From assembly GCF_902459745.1 (NCBI RefSeq), contig NZ_CABPSJ010000005.1:248001-312000 (forward strand): 64,000 nt of DNA, given 5' to 3'. The DNA comes from Pandoraea communis. Its GTDB lineage: Bacteria; Pseudomonadota; Gammaproteobacteria; Burkholderiales; Burkholderiaceae. The notes beneath the pieces are model-generated. The model searched no databases, was not told where the DNA came from, and saw only the letters and a list, made by a program, of their open reading frames with translations. Shown here piece after piece: positions 16,249-25,583 of the stretch. The position numbers were made by a program, and so were the translations under genes. Each line of letters opens with the position of its first letter. Position 1 is the first letter of the stretch.

Positions 16249-17169
16249 TCAACCGTGTTTGACCGGGAAGAGGCCTTGCGGGCGCACAGCAAGCACTGCG
16301 GCCATGACAAGGTAGATAAGCATCGACGCGAGGGCGGGCCCGGCGGTGTCGGCGGTGCTGCGCTCGAGCAGACTGCGCAGCAGCGTGGGCAACGCGGTGC
16401 GTCCCACCGTGTCGACCACACCGACGATCAGTGCGGCGAGAAATGCGCCGCGCACCGAGCCGATACCGCCGATCACGATCACGACCATCGTCAGAATCAG
16501 GATCGGTTCCCCCATGCCCGGCTGCACCGAGAGGATGGGGCCGGCCATGAGCCCGGCAATCCCCGCGAGAATCGCGCCGAGACCGAACAGCAGCGAGTTG
16601 AGCAGCACGATATTCACGCCGAGCGCGCCGACCATCTGACGGTGTGTCGCCCCGGCGCGAATCAACATGCCGATGCGCGTGCGGTGGATGAGCAGGTAGC
16701 AGCCTAGCGCCACCGCGAGCCCCACCACGATGATGAGGAAGCGATAGGCGGGGTACGCCAGCCCGAACAGGTCCACTGTGCCGGAAAGCCACTCGGGGAC
16801 TTCCATGTAGTACGGCGAGGGCCCCCAGATCATGCGCGCCAGTTCGTTGAAGAACAGGATCAAACCGAAGGTCGCCAGTACCTGATCGAGGTGGTCGCGG
16901 TCGTAGAGCGTCTTGAGCGCGACGAACTCGACGATCAGACCGAGCAGCAGCATCGCGGGAACGATGGCAATCGCCGCGAGGGCGAACGATCCCGTGTGGT
17001 TGTACACGGTGGCGGCGATGAACGCCCCCATCATGTAGAGCGAGCCGTGGGCGAGGTTGACGAAGTTCATGATGCCGAACACCAGCGTGAGGCCGGCCGC
17101 CATCAGGAACAACAGCACCCCGAGTTGCAGCCCGTTCAGGCACTGCATGATGAAGAGCGTCAGGCTCAT
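16249..17169 (-). CDS. livH: Branched-chain-type amino acid ABC transporter permease LivH
   Basis: 306 residues. The opening FIMQCLNGLQLGVLLFLMAA, then GLTLVFGIMNFVNLAHGSLY, is the LivH signature; about eight helices follow, with GGIGSVRGAFLAALIVG near the C-terminus. It overlaps the upstream hydrolase gene by 4 bases, which ties the transporter to the catabolic genes in one operon. It forms the inner-membrane channel with LivM. Confidence 0.93.
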   Translation of the reverse strand: MSLTLFIMQCLNGLQLGVLLFLMAAGLTLVFGIMNFVNLAHGSLYMMGAFIAATVYNHTGSFALAAIAIVPAMLLLGLIVEFVALKTLYDRDHLDQVLATFGLILFFNELARMIWGPSPYYMEVPEWLSGTVDLFGLAYPAYRFLIIVVGLAVALGCYLLIHRTRIGMLIRAGATHRQMVGALGVNIVLLNSLLFGLGAILAGIAGLMAGPILSVQPGMGEPILILTMVVIVIGGIGSVRGAFLAALIVGVVDTVGRTALPTLLRSLLERSTADTAGPALASMLIYLVMAAVLAVRPQGLFPVKHG

Positions 17170-18038
17170 GCGGCCTCCCGGGCCAGACCCATCTGGCGGA
17201 AGATGGCTTGCGTGAGCGGGCTGGTGGCGTCGTTGAGCGTGAGCACGATGTCGAAGTGATTGGTGCCGGGCATCGGCACGTACTCACCCGCGAAGCCCCG
17301 CGCGCGCCACGCGGCGAGGTAGTCGTCGGTCTGCCGCTTGAACTCGGCCGTCTCGGTCTCGCCGTACGACGCCACGATCGGGCAGCCGCGCGCGGGCAGA
17401 TGGAATTGAGGACTGTTGCGGCGCGCGTCGTCCTCGGACAGTTTCATCCATTCGTTGATGTGTGTGAATGGAATCGGCGTGAGATCGAACAGGCCGGAGA
17501 GCGGCGCGGCGCCGGCGACGACGTCTTCCGGCACACCGTATCGGGCGTGCCAGCCCTGCGCCAGCAGCATGCCCACGAGGTGGCCGCCGGCGGAGCTTCC
17601 GCACACATGAATGCGGCGCGCGTCGCCCTGGTGCTCGCCGATGTGGCGATGCACCCAGGCCAGCGCGCGGCGTGTCTGATCGACGATGGTATCGAGCGAG
17701 GCGCCGGGCGCGAGCGAATAGTTAATAGTGACGACCGTGGCGCCCGCGCGCGTGAAGGCGGGCGCCATGTTGCTCGAATCGTTCTTGCTGAGCGCACGCC
17801 AGTAGCCGCCGTGCACGAAGAAGAAAACGGGCGCGCCGGGCGCGGCGGCGGGGAAGATGTCCAGTGTTTCGTCGGGGTGGTCCCCGTAGGCGACATCGAG
17901 CACACAGGGCGTGGTCGCGCGAGCGTGCGCGCTCTCGGCGGCGTACTGCGTCAGGATGTCGAGAACATTGGGTGTGGTGGCGCGAGCGTTGTACTGAACG
18001 TCCAGCTCGGCTTCGTCGAAATTGCGGTAGCGCTTCAT
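17166..18038 (-). CDS. Alpha/beta hydrolase, kynurenine-formamidase-like
   Basis: 290 residues from ATG 18038. The oxyanion motif HGGYW lies near residue 73 and the nucleophile serine in GSSAGGH near residue 138; a C-terminal HFD (GTNHFDIV) offers the catalytic histidine. HGGYW is characteristic of the animal-type arylformamidase (Afmid) group, which hydrolyses N-formylkynurenine, and of related carboxylesterases. It overlaps livH and shares an operon with 3-hydroxyanthranilate catabolism, which supports a formamidase or amidase step before ring cleavage. A bacterial KynB-type (unrelated fold) is not present here. Confidence 0.8.
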   Translation of the reverse strand: MKRYRNFDEAELDVQYNARATTPNVLDILTQYAAESAHARATTPCVLDVAYGDHPDETLDIFPAAAPGAPVFFFVHGGYWRALSKNDSSNMAPAFTRAGATVVTINYSLAPGASLDTIVDQTRRALAWVHRHIGEHQGDARRIHVCGSSAGGHLVGMLLAQGWHARYGVPEDVVAGAAPLSGLFDLTPIPFTHINEWMKLSEDDARRNSPQFHLPARGCPIVASYGETETAEFKRQTDDYLAAWRARGFAGEYVPMPGTNHFDIVLTLNDATSPLTQAIFRQMGLAREAA

Positions 18039-18221
18039 AAACCCTCGATAGTGCTCAGGTACGGCTCGGGTCGTGCAATGGCAGTGTCGCCGGTGCGGGA
18101 CACCGGCGCACGTCAGCAACAGCGGGCAGCGCACACGCGAGACCTCGCGCGCGTGTGCGGCGTGCAGCAAATCGGTCCATCGGCATCGCGGGAGCGCCGC
18201 GATGCCGGGGCATGACATGCA

Positions 18222-18266
18222 TTACGCGAATTACGGGCTTTACGGGCGTTATGGGCGTAATGCGCG
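18222..18266. repeat. Five tandem degenerate 9-bp repeats
   Basis: The units are TTACGCGAA, TTACGGGCT, TTACGGGCG, TTATGGGCG and TAATGCGCG, laid end to end and stopping 5 bases before the stop codon of the binding-protein gene. They lie in the 233-base gap between that gene and the hydrolase. Confidence 0.7.
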
Positions 18267-18271
18267 TCAGG

Positions 18272-19465
18272 TTACGACTTGATCTTGCACTGCGCGGCCA
18301 GATCGGCACGCGTCTTGATCTGAATTTTCCCCTTGGTCGCGAACGCCGCGCCGTTGGCGTCTTTCACGACATCCACGCGATAGAACTGCGCCACGGGGAA
18401 CTGGTTGCTGGCGAACTTGAACGGCCCGCGCACGGACGAGAAGTCGGCGGCCTTGAGGGCGGCGCGCAGGGCTTCACGATCCGCCACGCTGCCCTTGGTC
18501 TTCGTGAGCGCCGAGTCGATCAGGTTGGCGGCGTCGTACGACTGGGCGGCATACATCGACGGCATACGGTTGTATTTCTTCTGGAAGGCCGCGACGAATT
18601 GCTTGTTCTGTGCGTTGTCGAGATCCGGCGAGTACGGCGCGCTGGTGATGGCGCCGACGGCCAACTCCTTGAGCGCGGGCAGGGTCGAGCCGTCGATGGT
18701 CGACACGGAGATCAGCGGAATCTTGCCGAGCAGCCCGGCCTGACGGTATTGCTTGACGAAGTTCACGCCCATGCCGCCCGGATAGAAGACGTAGACGGCA
18801 TCGGGTTTGGCGGCCTGCAACTGGGCGATTTCAGCCGAGTAATCGGGCTGGTTGACCTGCGTGTAGACCTCGTCGACGATCTGGCCTTTGTAGTCGCGCT
18901 TGAAACCGTTCACGGCGTCGCGCCCAGCCTGATAGTTCGGGGCCATGACATACATCTTCTTGTAGCCCAGATCGGTCGAGAGCTGACCGCCGGCTTCGTG
19001 CAGTTCGTCGTTATCCCACGAAGTGGAGAAGAAGTTCGGCGAGCACTGCGCCCCGGCAATCGGGGTCGGACCGGCGTTCGAGCCGACCATCACCACCCCG
19101 GCGTTGGTCACGTTCTTGTGGATGGCCATCATCACGTTCGAGAACGTCACGCCGGTGATGAGCGACACCTTGTCGCGCTCCACCAGCTTTTGGGCAGCCT
19201 GCACACCCACGTCGGGCTTGAGCTGATCGTCCTCCTTGATGACCTGCACGGGCACGCCGCCCAGCTTGCCGCCCTTTTGCTCGATGGCGAGCATGAAGGC
19301 GTCGTACTGGTCCTGGCCGAGCGCGCCGCCGGGGCCAGAGAGTGTGCCGATGAAGCCGATCTTCACCTGGGCGTGCGCACCGCCCGATGCGAACATCGCC
19401 GCCGCCGCAGCGACGGCGCCCAGCACAGCGATGGCTTTACGTTGCATGGTCTTCGTTCCCGTCAT
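18272..19465 (-). CDS. Periplasmic binding protein of Liv-type ABC transporter (LivK-like)
   Basis: 397 residues. The start at 19465 is chosen since GGAG lies 6 bases upstream (ATG 19468 and 19447 are alternatives). A Sec signal peptide ends GGAHA-QVKIGF. Then comes the type I periplasmic-binding fold with the Liv family opening IGFIGTLSGPGGALGQDQ. It binds the substrate in the periplasm for LivHMGF, which are encoded after the intervening hydrolase gene. Ligand likely an aromatic amino acid or benzoate derivative, inferred from the cluster. Confidence 0.9.
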   Translation of the reverse strand: MTGTKTMQRKAIAVLGAVAAAAAMFASGGAHAQVKIGFIGTLSGPGGALGQDQYDAFMLAIEQKGGKLGGVPVQVIKEDDQLKPDVGVQAAQKLVERDKVSLITGVTFSNVMMAIHKNVTNAGVVMVGSNAGPTPIAGAQCSPNFFSTSWDNDELHEAGGQLSTDLGYKKMYVMAPNYQAGRDAVNGFKRDYKGQIVDEVYTQVNQPDYSAEIAQLQAAKPDAVYVFYPGGMGVNFVKQYRQAGLLGKIPLISVSTIDGSTLPALKELAVGAITSAPYSPDLDNAQNKQFVAAFQKKYNRMPSMYAAQSYDAANLIDSALTKTKGSVADREALRAALKAADFSSVRGPFKFASNQFPVAQFYRVDVVKDANGAAFATKGKIQIKTRADLAAQCKIKS

Positions 19466-19686
19466 CATGGTCTCCAAACTAGGTTGGCGGTACTGGTAAG
19501 CGTTGTCAGCCGAAGGACTCGCGCCGGAATACTTGACCTTTTTTTCAAGTCGTCCGCAGGCAGCAAAGGCAGGCCAGACGCGTCAGGCTAGTCAAATTGT
19601 TTAAGCGTCAAATATTTCAGTGCCCAGCCTAAACGACGCCTTTTGCGTAGGCAAGCAATTTCAAAAACACCTCGGGAAAGCACCAG

Positions 19687-20682
19687 TCAGAGGCCGAAGA
19701 ACGTGAGGGCGTTCGCGGCCAGAATGCGGTGCCGGGCGGCGTCGTCCAGCTCCGGTTGTTCGGCCACCAGACGGCCGATGTCCTGCTCGCCGAGCGGGAA
19801 CGGGTGGTCCGAGCCGAGCATGACGCGCTCTACGCCCATGGTGTCGACCAGCAGGCGCAAGGCGCGCGGGTCGAACACGGCGCTGTCCACGTAGAAACGG
19901 TCCAGATAATGGGACGGCGGGTGCGGGCTATCGGCGCGTACGATGTCGCGGCAATGCCACGCGTTCTCGGCGCGGCCCAGCAGATATGGAAAGGCGCCGC
20001 CGCCGTGCGCGAAGCACAGCTTGAGCGAGCGGGGCAGACGCTCGAATGCGCCCGAGAGGATCAGCGAGAGAATCGAGAGCTGCGTCTCGGCGGGCATGGC
20101 CACGAGCCACGGCATCATCCACTTCTTCATGCGGCCGTCGGTCATCATGTCCCACGGATGCACGAGCACGGGGATATGTTCGTTGCCGCAGTGCCGCAAA
20201 AACGCCACGAGCTGTTCGTCGTCCAGATCCTTGTCGCCGAGGTGATTGCCGATCTGCACGCCGATATGACCGCTGGCCCTGGCGCGCGACGCTTCCGCGC
20301 AGGCCAGATCGAGGTCCTGCAGCGGTACCTGCGCCATGGGCTTGAGCCGGGTCGGGGCGTAGGCGCAATGCGCCAGTGCCAGATCGTTCATGCGCCGGAC
20401 CCAGTCCATGACCGCATGCCCGTCGTAGCGGTAGCCGAACATGATCGGCGTGGCGCAAACCACTTGCAGATCGATGCCATGACGGTCGAGTTCTTCGACG
20501 CGCAGCGCGGGGTCCCACAGCGCGCGGTAGACGGGACGGAAAGCGCGGTTGTCGAGCATGATGTTGCCGGTCTCGCCGCCTGCGTCGATGCGCAGCCACG
20601 GCGCGGTGGCGGGGTCGAGACGGGCCGCTTCCTCCTGCGAGATGCGCGGGAAGAAGTGGGCGTGCATGTCGATTTTCTTCAT
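19687..20682 (-). CDS. nbaD: 2-amino-3-carboxymuconate-6-semialdehyde decarboxylase (ACMSD)
   Basis: 331 residues from ATG 20682, the family length. It is an amidohydrolase-superfamily TIM barrel with the ACMSD metal-ligand set in place: His7 and His9 (MHAH), His175 (VHPWDMM), His226 (FAHGGG) and Asp292 (GSDHPFP). It removes CO2 from the 3-hydroxyanthranilate ring-cleavage product to give 2-aminomuconate semialdehyde. It lies 37 bases after the dioxygenase gene in the same operon. The symbol follows the 2-nitrobenzoate pathway naming. Confidence 0.92.
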   Translation of the reverse strand: MKKIDMHAHFFPRISQEEAARLDPATAPWLRIDAGGETGNIMLDNRAFRPVYRALWDPALRVEELDRHGIDLQVVCATPIMFGYRYDGHAVMDWVRRMNDLALAHCAYAPTRLKPMAQVPLQDLDLACAEASRARASGHIGVQIGNHLGDKDLDDEQLVAFLRHCGNEHIPVLVHPWDMMTDGRMKKWMMPWLVAMPAETQLSILSLILSGAFERLPRSLKLCFAHGGGAFPYLLGRAENAWHCRDIVRADSPHPPSHYLDRFYVDSAVFDPRALRLLVDTMGVERVMLGSDHPFPLGEQDIGRLVAEQPELDDAARHRILAANALTFFGL

Positions 20683-20719
20683 GGCGTGACGTGTGATGTT
20701 CTGGGGGCGGTGTCGCGGG

Positions 20720-21325
<606 letters not shown>

Positions 21326-21760
21326 TCAGCGCGAACGCGGCGCGTAGGCCACACACTTGATTTCGATAAGCAACAGCGGATGCGGCAACTGGTGCACTGC
21401 CACCGTCGTGCGTGTCGGACCGTTCTCGTCGAAGTACTCGCCGTACACCTCGTTGTAGCCGCCGAAGTCGTTCATGTTCACGAGGAACGTGCCGACTTCG
21501 ACCAAGTCGGCCAGCGTGGCGCCCTCGCTCGCGAGAATGTCGCGGATATTCTCGATGACGGCGCGCGTCTGTTCGCGGATGTCGAGTTGCGTCACGCCCA
21601 GCGCATCGGCTTGCGCACCCGCGTAGGTGTTGTCCGGACGGCGCGAACTGGTGCCCGAGACGAACAGGAAGTCGCCGGCGCGTTTGATGTGCGGGAACTT
21701 GCCGCGCGGTTTGGCCTTGCCGGCCACCACGCGGGCCTGCGTGTCTTGCGATGCGCTCAT
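21326..21760 (-). CDS. nbaF: 2-aminomuconate deaminase (RidA family)
   Basis: 144 residues, RidA/YjgF fold. Conserved elements include [20 protein letters not shown] near the N-terminus and [20 protein letters not shown] in the middle, with the C-terminal [11 protein letters not shown] block. Classical RidA is about 128 residues; this longer form in an aminomuconate cluster matches 2-aminomuconate deaminase (AmnD/NbaF), which releases ammonia to give 4-oxalocrotonate. It lies between the dioxygenase and the semialdehyde dehydrogenase. Confidence 0.88.
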   Translation of the reverse strand: MSASQDTQARVVAGKAKPRGKFPHIKRAGDFLFVSGTSSRRPDNTYAGAQADALGVTQLDIREQTRAVIENIRDILASEGATLADLVEVGTFLVNMNDFGGYNEVYGEYFDENGPTRTTVAVHQLPHPLLLIEIKCVAYAPRSR

Positions 21761-21846
21761 GTGTCGTCAGTCTCCGTTGTTATTTTGATGGGATGGCGCA
21801 CGGGTGCGGCCGTCTCGACCCCCATCGATATCGCCGCACCGCTGCC

Positions 21847-23319
21847 TCACAGTTTGATGCAGATGTTGGTGATTTCGGAATAGAAGTCGAGCGAATGGCG
21901 TCCGCCTTCGCGGCCCAGCCCGGAGAGTTTCACGCCGCCGAACGGTGTGCGCAGGTCTCTCAGGAACCAGGTGTTCACCCATACGAGCCCGGTCTGGAAC
22001 TGACGTGCGACGCGATGCGCGCGCGACAGGTTCGTCGTCCAGACACAGCCGGCGAGGCCATAGTCGCTATCGTTCACGCGGCGGATCACTTCGTCTTCGC
22101 CGTCGAACGGGGCGACGTGACACACCGGGCCGAAGATTTCCTCGCGCACGCAGCGTGCCGTGTCGGGCAGGCCGGTCCAGACCGTCGGTTGCACGAAGGC
22201 CCCATCGTCACGCGCGTCGCCGAAGGCGGGCACACCACCGCCGGTGACAACCGTCGCGCCTTCTTCGACCGCCAGCCGATAGTACGAGAGCACCTTCTCG
22301 CGATGCTTGCGCGACACGAGCGGACCCATCTGTACGCCGGGAGCGTCGGGGGCGTCGATGCGCAGCGCGGCGGCGCGTTCGGCCAGTGCGGCGACGAAGC
22401 GCTCGAAAATCGGCCGCTCGACGTAGACACGCTCCGAGCACAGGCACACTTGACCGGCGTTGGTGAACGACGAGCGCACCACGCCGTCGAGCGCCTTGTC
22501 GAAGTCGGCGTCGGCGAACACCACGGCGGCATTCTTGCCGCCAAGTTCGAACGAGATTTCCTTCACGCCGTCGGCCACGGCTTTCATGATGGCGCTGCCG
22601 GTGCGCGACTCGCCCGTAAAGGTGACCGCGGCCACGTCAGGATGCTTCGTCAGGAATTCCCCCGCCGAGTCGGGGCCGAAGCCGTGTATCAGGTTGAAGA
22701 CGCCGGGCGGCACGCCGGCGGCGTCCATCACGTCGGCGAGCAGCGTCGCGGACGAGGGCGTTTCTTCCGATGGCTTGGCGACCACGCAGTTGCCCATGGC
22801 CAGCGCGGGCGCCACCTTCCACGTGAACAACAGCAACGGCAGGTTCCACGGCGAGATGATGCCGATCACCCCGAGGGGTTTGCGCGTCACGTAGTTCATC
22901 ACGTCGCCGCCGTCGGCCGCGCGCATTTCGTACATTTCGCTGCCCGCCGTCTTGATGAGGTCGGCGAACATGCGGAAGTTGGCGATGCCGCGCGCAATGT
23001 CCAGCGTGCGGGCCTGCTCGGTGGGACGACCGGTGTCGGCGACTTCGGCGGCGACGAACTCGTCGAAGCGCGCCTGAATGCCATCGGCAATGCGGTGCAA
23101 CACCGCAGCGCGCTCGGCGGGCGTGGTCTTGCCCCACGGGCCATCGCGCAGGGCGCGACGGGCGGCGCTCACCGCCCGGTCGACCGTCGCCGCGTCGGCT
23201 TCGCAGACTTTTGCGACAAGCCGTCCGTCGACGGGGCTCACGTTATCGAACTGGCGATCGGTGGCGACGAATGCACCGTCCACGTAGTGCCGCAACAGCG
23301 GCGGAGTCGCAAGGCTCAA
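21847..23319 (-). CDS. nbaE: 2-aminomuconic 6-semialdehyde dehydrogenase
   Basis: 490 residues. ALDH landmarks: ISPWNLPLLLFTWK, FTGESRTGS, Glu258 in FELGGKN, Cys292 in NAGQVCLCSERVYVE, and EEIFGPV. The CLCSERVYVE sequence after the nucleophile is typical of the hydroxymuconic/aminomuconic semialdehyde group. It would oxidise 2-aminomuconate semialdehyde to 2-aminomuconate with NAD+, between ACMSD and the deaminase. It is the first gene of the core catabolic operon, downstream of a candidate operator at 23447-23465. Confidence 0.9.
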   Translation of the reverse strand: MSLATPPLLRHYVDGAFVATDRQFDNVSPVDGRLVAKVCEADAATVDRAVSAARRALRDGPWGKTTPAERAAVLHRIADGIQARFDEFVAAEVADTGRPTEQARTLDIARGIANFRMFADLIKTAGSEMYEMRAADGGDVMNYVTRKPLGVIGIISPWNLPLLLFTWKVAPALAMGNCVVAKPSEETPSSATLLADVMDAAGVPPGVFNLIHGFGPDSAGEFLTKHPDVAAVTFTGESRTGSAIMKAVADGVKEISFELGGKNAAVVFADADFDKALDGVVRSSFTNAGQVCLCSERVYVERPIFERFVAALAERAAALRIDAPDAPGVQMGPLVSRKHREKVLSYYRLAVEEGATVVTGGGVPAFGDARDDGAFVQPTVWTGLPDTARCVREEIFGPVCHVAPFDGEDEVIRRVNDSDYGLAGCVWTTNLSRAHRVARQFQTGLVWVNTWFLRDLRTPFGGVKLSGLGREGGRHSLDFYSEITNICIKL

Positions 23320-23446
23320 GAGGGTCTCCTGGAGCAGTATGTTCTGCGGGGTGGCGGCGGTCGTTGGAAAGCCACGGGTCTACCACCGGATGCCTTCGAG
23401 TCTAGGCATCCGGCTTCATAAAAAATAATGAAATTTATTGGGTTAT

Positions 23447-23465
23447 CTATTCCCGAATGGAATAG
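23447..23465. promoter_or_regulatory. Palindromic operator candidate (LysR-type T-N11-A) ahead of nbaE operon
   Basis: CTATTCC-CGAAT-GGAATAG has 7-bp arms and contains a T-N11-A core (ATTCCCGAATGGAAT). It stands about 130 bases upstream of the semialdehyde dehydrogenase start, just before an AT-rich stretch suited to a promoter, and beyond the 3' end of the SRPBCC gene. No LysR gene is adjacent; the 12183 LysR lies at the far end of the cluster. Confidence 0.5.
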
Positions 23466-23474
23466 CTGGGGCGG

Positions 23475-24041
23475 TCAGTGATGGGAGTGGTGACTCATGC
23501 GCGAGCGGGCTTCGCGCAGGTCGCGCGGATTGCGCTCCTCACCGATGGCTGCTGGCGGCAGGTCGGTATCGAGGCACTCGACCAGATGGGCGTTGAGCAC
23601 TGCCGCCAGGCCTTCGCCGCCGCGTCGCATGACGTAGTTGTGATTCCAGCGGAACAGCGGTTCAGCGATGGGGGAGAGTTTGTTCATCCAGCCGCGCTTC
23701 ATGTGCACATCCCAGGCGTAGCGCACGACGGTGATCGAGCCTTCCGTGTCGAAGCACCAAACGCCGGTGCCCTCCACCTCGCCCGTCGCCACGCCGCGCA
23801 CCTCACGCATCGGATCGATGTGCGTGATGCGCGTCTCGAACGTGAGCGAGTAGGGCAACGCACCATGCCAGGTCAGTTCGCGCACGGTGCCCACGCCATC
23901 GGCGTTGCCCGGTTCCAGAGTGCGCACGTTGCGCACGCATGGCCACCAGCGTGCCCAATGGTCGACGTCGCGAATCGTGTCCCAGACTTCGTCCAGCGGT
24001 GCAGTGAGCCGCCACAAGGTGAGGAAGTGATATTCGTTCAT
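23475..24041 (-). CDS. SRPBCC-family (START-like / polyketide-cyclase-like) protein
   Basis: 188 residues. The opening FLTLWRLTAPLDEVWDTIRD then VDHWARWWPCVRNV is the SRPBCC/START helix-grip entry. Later strands include GTVRELTWHGALPYSLTFET and GVWCFDTEGSITVVRYAWDV. The C-terminus is charged and His-rich (SHHSHH). The fold binds hydrophobic ligands; no catalytic role can be assigned. It lies upstream of the aminomuconate operon on the same strand with a 155-base gap that includes the candidate operator, so it may be separately transcribed. Confidence 0.8.
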   Translation of the reverse strand: MNEYHFLTLWRLTAPLDEVWDTIRDVDHWARWWPCVRNVRTLEPGNADGVGTVRELTWHGALPYSLTFETRITHIDPMREVRGVATGEVEGTGVWCFDTEGSITVVRYAWDVHMKRGWMNKLSPIAEPLFRWNHNYVMRRGGEGLAAVLNAHLVECLDTDLPPAAIGEERNPRDLREARSRMSHHSHH

Positions 24042-24260
24042 GGCCGATCCCGGTTGTCGGTAGTCGAGGAAGGGGTGCCGTCATGCCCCGGCGCGAGGGG
24101 GAATTCCAGTATAGGCGGCATACCGGCCTTCGGCGCTCACCGAACACCTGGGCACGGTGTGGCGACTTTCGCTAACGCTGCCGATGAATCGGATAGCGAA
24201 TTGGCCGGACTTTCTGCGCTGTCATGAATTCATCACAATGCCTCCATAGAATCCCGGAGT

Positions 24261-24284
24261 GAAAACGTTTTCGTAAACGTTTAC
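24261..24284. promoter_or_regulatory. Two abutting 12-bp LacI-type operators
   Basis: GAAAACGTTTTC (24261-24272) is followed with no spacer by GTAAACGTTTAC (24273-24284). Both are perfect palindromes with the central CG typical of LacI/GalR-family operators (core AACGTT). They lie 57-80 bases upstream of the lacI-family start, implying autoregulation. Confidence 0.8.
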
Positions 24285-24340
24285 ATTTGCGTAAAATCCG
24301 TCAACTTCGAATTTTGACGGCTCATAACAAGGAGAGGGGC

Positions 24341-25402
24341 GTGGCAGACATACGGGACGTGGCACAGCGCGCGGGGTGCTCGATTGCGACGGTGTCGCGC
24401 GCACTCAATTCGCCGCAACTGGTGCGCCCCGAGACGCTTGCTCGCGTGCAGGCGGCCGCCGCCGAGCTGAAATTCCGTCCCAATGCGCTGGGCCGTCAGT
24501 TGCGCGGAGAGCGCACGGGTCTGATCGGCGTGATGCTGCCGACGCTGGGCAACCCGGTCTTTGCCGATTGTCTCGAGGGGATCGAAGCCGCCATCGACGG
24601 CACGGGACGCCGCCTGCTGCTTGTCACCACACAGTACGACCCGGAGCGTGAGCGCAACGCCATCGAGACCTTGCTGCAACAGCGTGTGGACGGCCTGCTG
24701 CTGACACTGGCTGACGCCGAGCACAGTGCGCTCGTCGACGATCTCGCGGCCGAGGGAGTGGCGTGCCAGCTTGTCTATAACGATGCGCCGCAGCGTCCCT
24801 GCGTGTCGGTGGACAACCGGGCTGCCGCCGCGCAGGGCGTGGCGATGCTGATCGAGGCGGGGCACCGGGACATCGTCATGGTGACCGGGGCGCTACACGC
24901 GTCCGACCGCGCCAAGCGCCGCTATCTCGGCTATTGCGACGCCATGCAGGCTGCCGGCCTGACGCCACTGCCGGCTTTCGAAATCGACTTCAACAGCGGG
25001 GCACGCGGCGAGCGAGTGCGTGAATGGCTGGCGCAGCGCGAGCGCGACGGCGCACGTCCCACGGCTCTGTTCTGCTCCAACGATCTGCTGGCCCTTGGCG
25101 TGATGCGCGCGCTGCGCGAAGCCGGTTTGCGCGTGCCGGACGACATGTCGGTGCTCGGCTTCGACGGGCTGGCCGTGGGCGAGTTGCTCTCGCCGACGCT
25201 CGCCACTGTCGTACAGCCTAGCGTGGAGATCGGCCGGCACGCGGCGCAGCGTCTGCTTGCACAGATCGATGGTCGCGATGGGCGTTCCGGTGCGGCGACC
25301 GCGCCGGCCGACGCATCGCTCGGCCATGCCTTGATCCTGCCGCACGAGATTCGTCGCGGTGGCACGGTGGCGGCACCGCCGCGAAAGAAAGATCGGCATT
25401 GA
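24341..25402 (+). CDS. LacI-family transcriptional regulator
   Basis: 353 residues, GTG start at 24341 decided by AAGGAGAGG 5-13 bases upstream and by the DNA-binding domain beginning at once: IRDVAQRAGCSIATVSRALN (helix-turn-helix, residues 4-24), then the hinge helix (ALGRQL). A periplasmic-binding-like effector domain covers ~60-340. It precedes and probably controls the ABC importer/phosphoesterase operon at 25584-30195. Two LacI-type palindromes upstream suggest it represses its own promoter. The effector is unknown; despite family habit it need not be a sugar. Confidence 0.9.
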   Translation: MADIRDVAQRAGCSIATVSRALNSPQLVRPETLARVQAAAAELKFRPNALGRQLRGERTGLIGVMLPTLGNPVFADCLEGIEAAIDGTGRRLLLVTTQYDPERERNAIETLLQQRVDGLLLTLADAEHSALVDDLAAEGVACQLVYNDAPQRPCVSVDNRAAAAQGVAMLIEAGHRDIVMVTGALHASDRAKRRYLGYCDAMQAAGLTPLPAFEIDFNSGARGERVREWLAQRERDGARPTALFCSNDLLALGVMRALREAGLRVPDDMSVLGFDGLAVGELLSPTLATVVQPSVEIGRHAAQRLLAQIDGRDGRSGAATAPADASLGHALILPHEIRRGGTVAAPPRKKDRH

Positions 25403-25583
25403 CGCGGTATCGAAACGAATTTGAAGGAAAAGCAATAGCAATAGCAAGGAAACTGGCTGACGACTGGCTCCGAAAAAGAGAGTGCAGCGCCGGCCGAGGC
25501 AATCAGGCATCCGGGCGCGAGGCCCGCACTTATCCGGCAGCACATCGTGCCGCCAATGCTCAGACATTCAGGAGCCCACAGAA

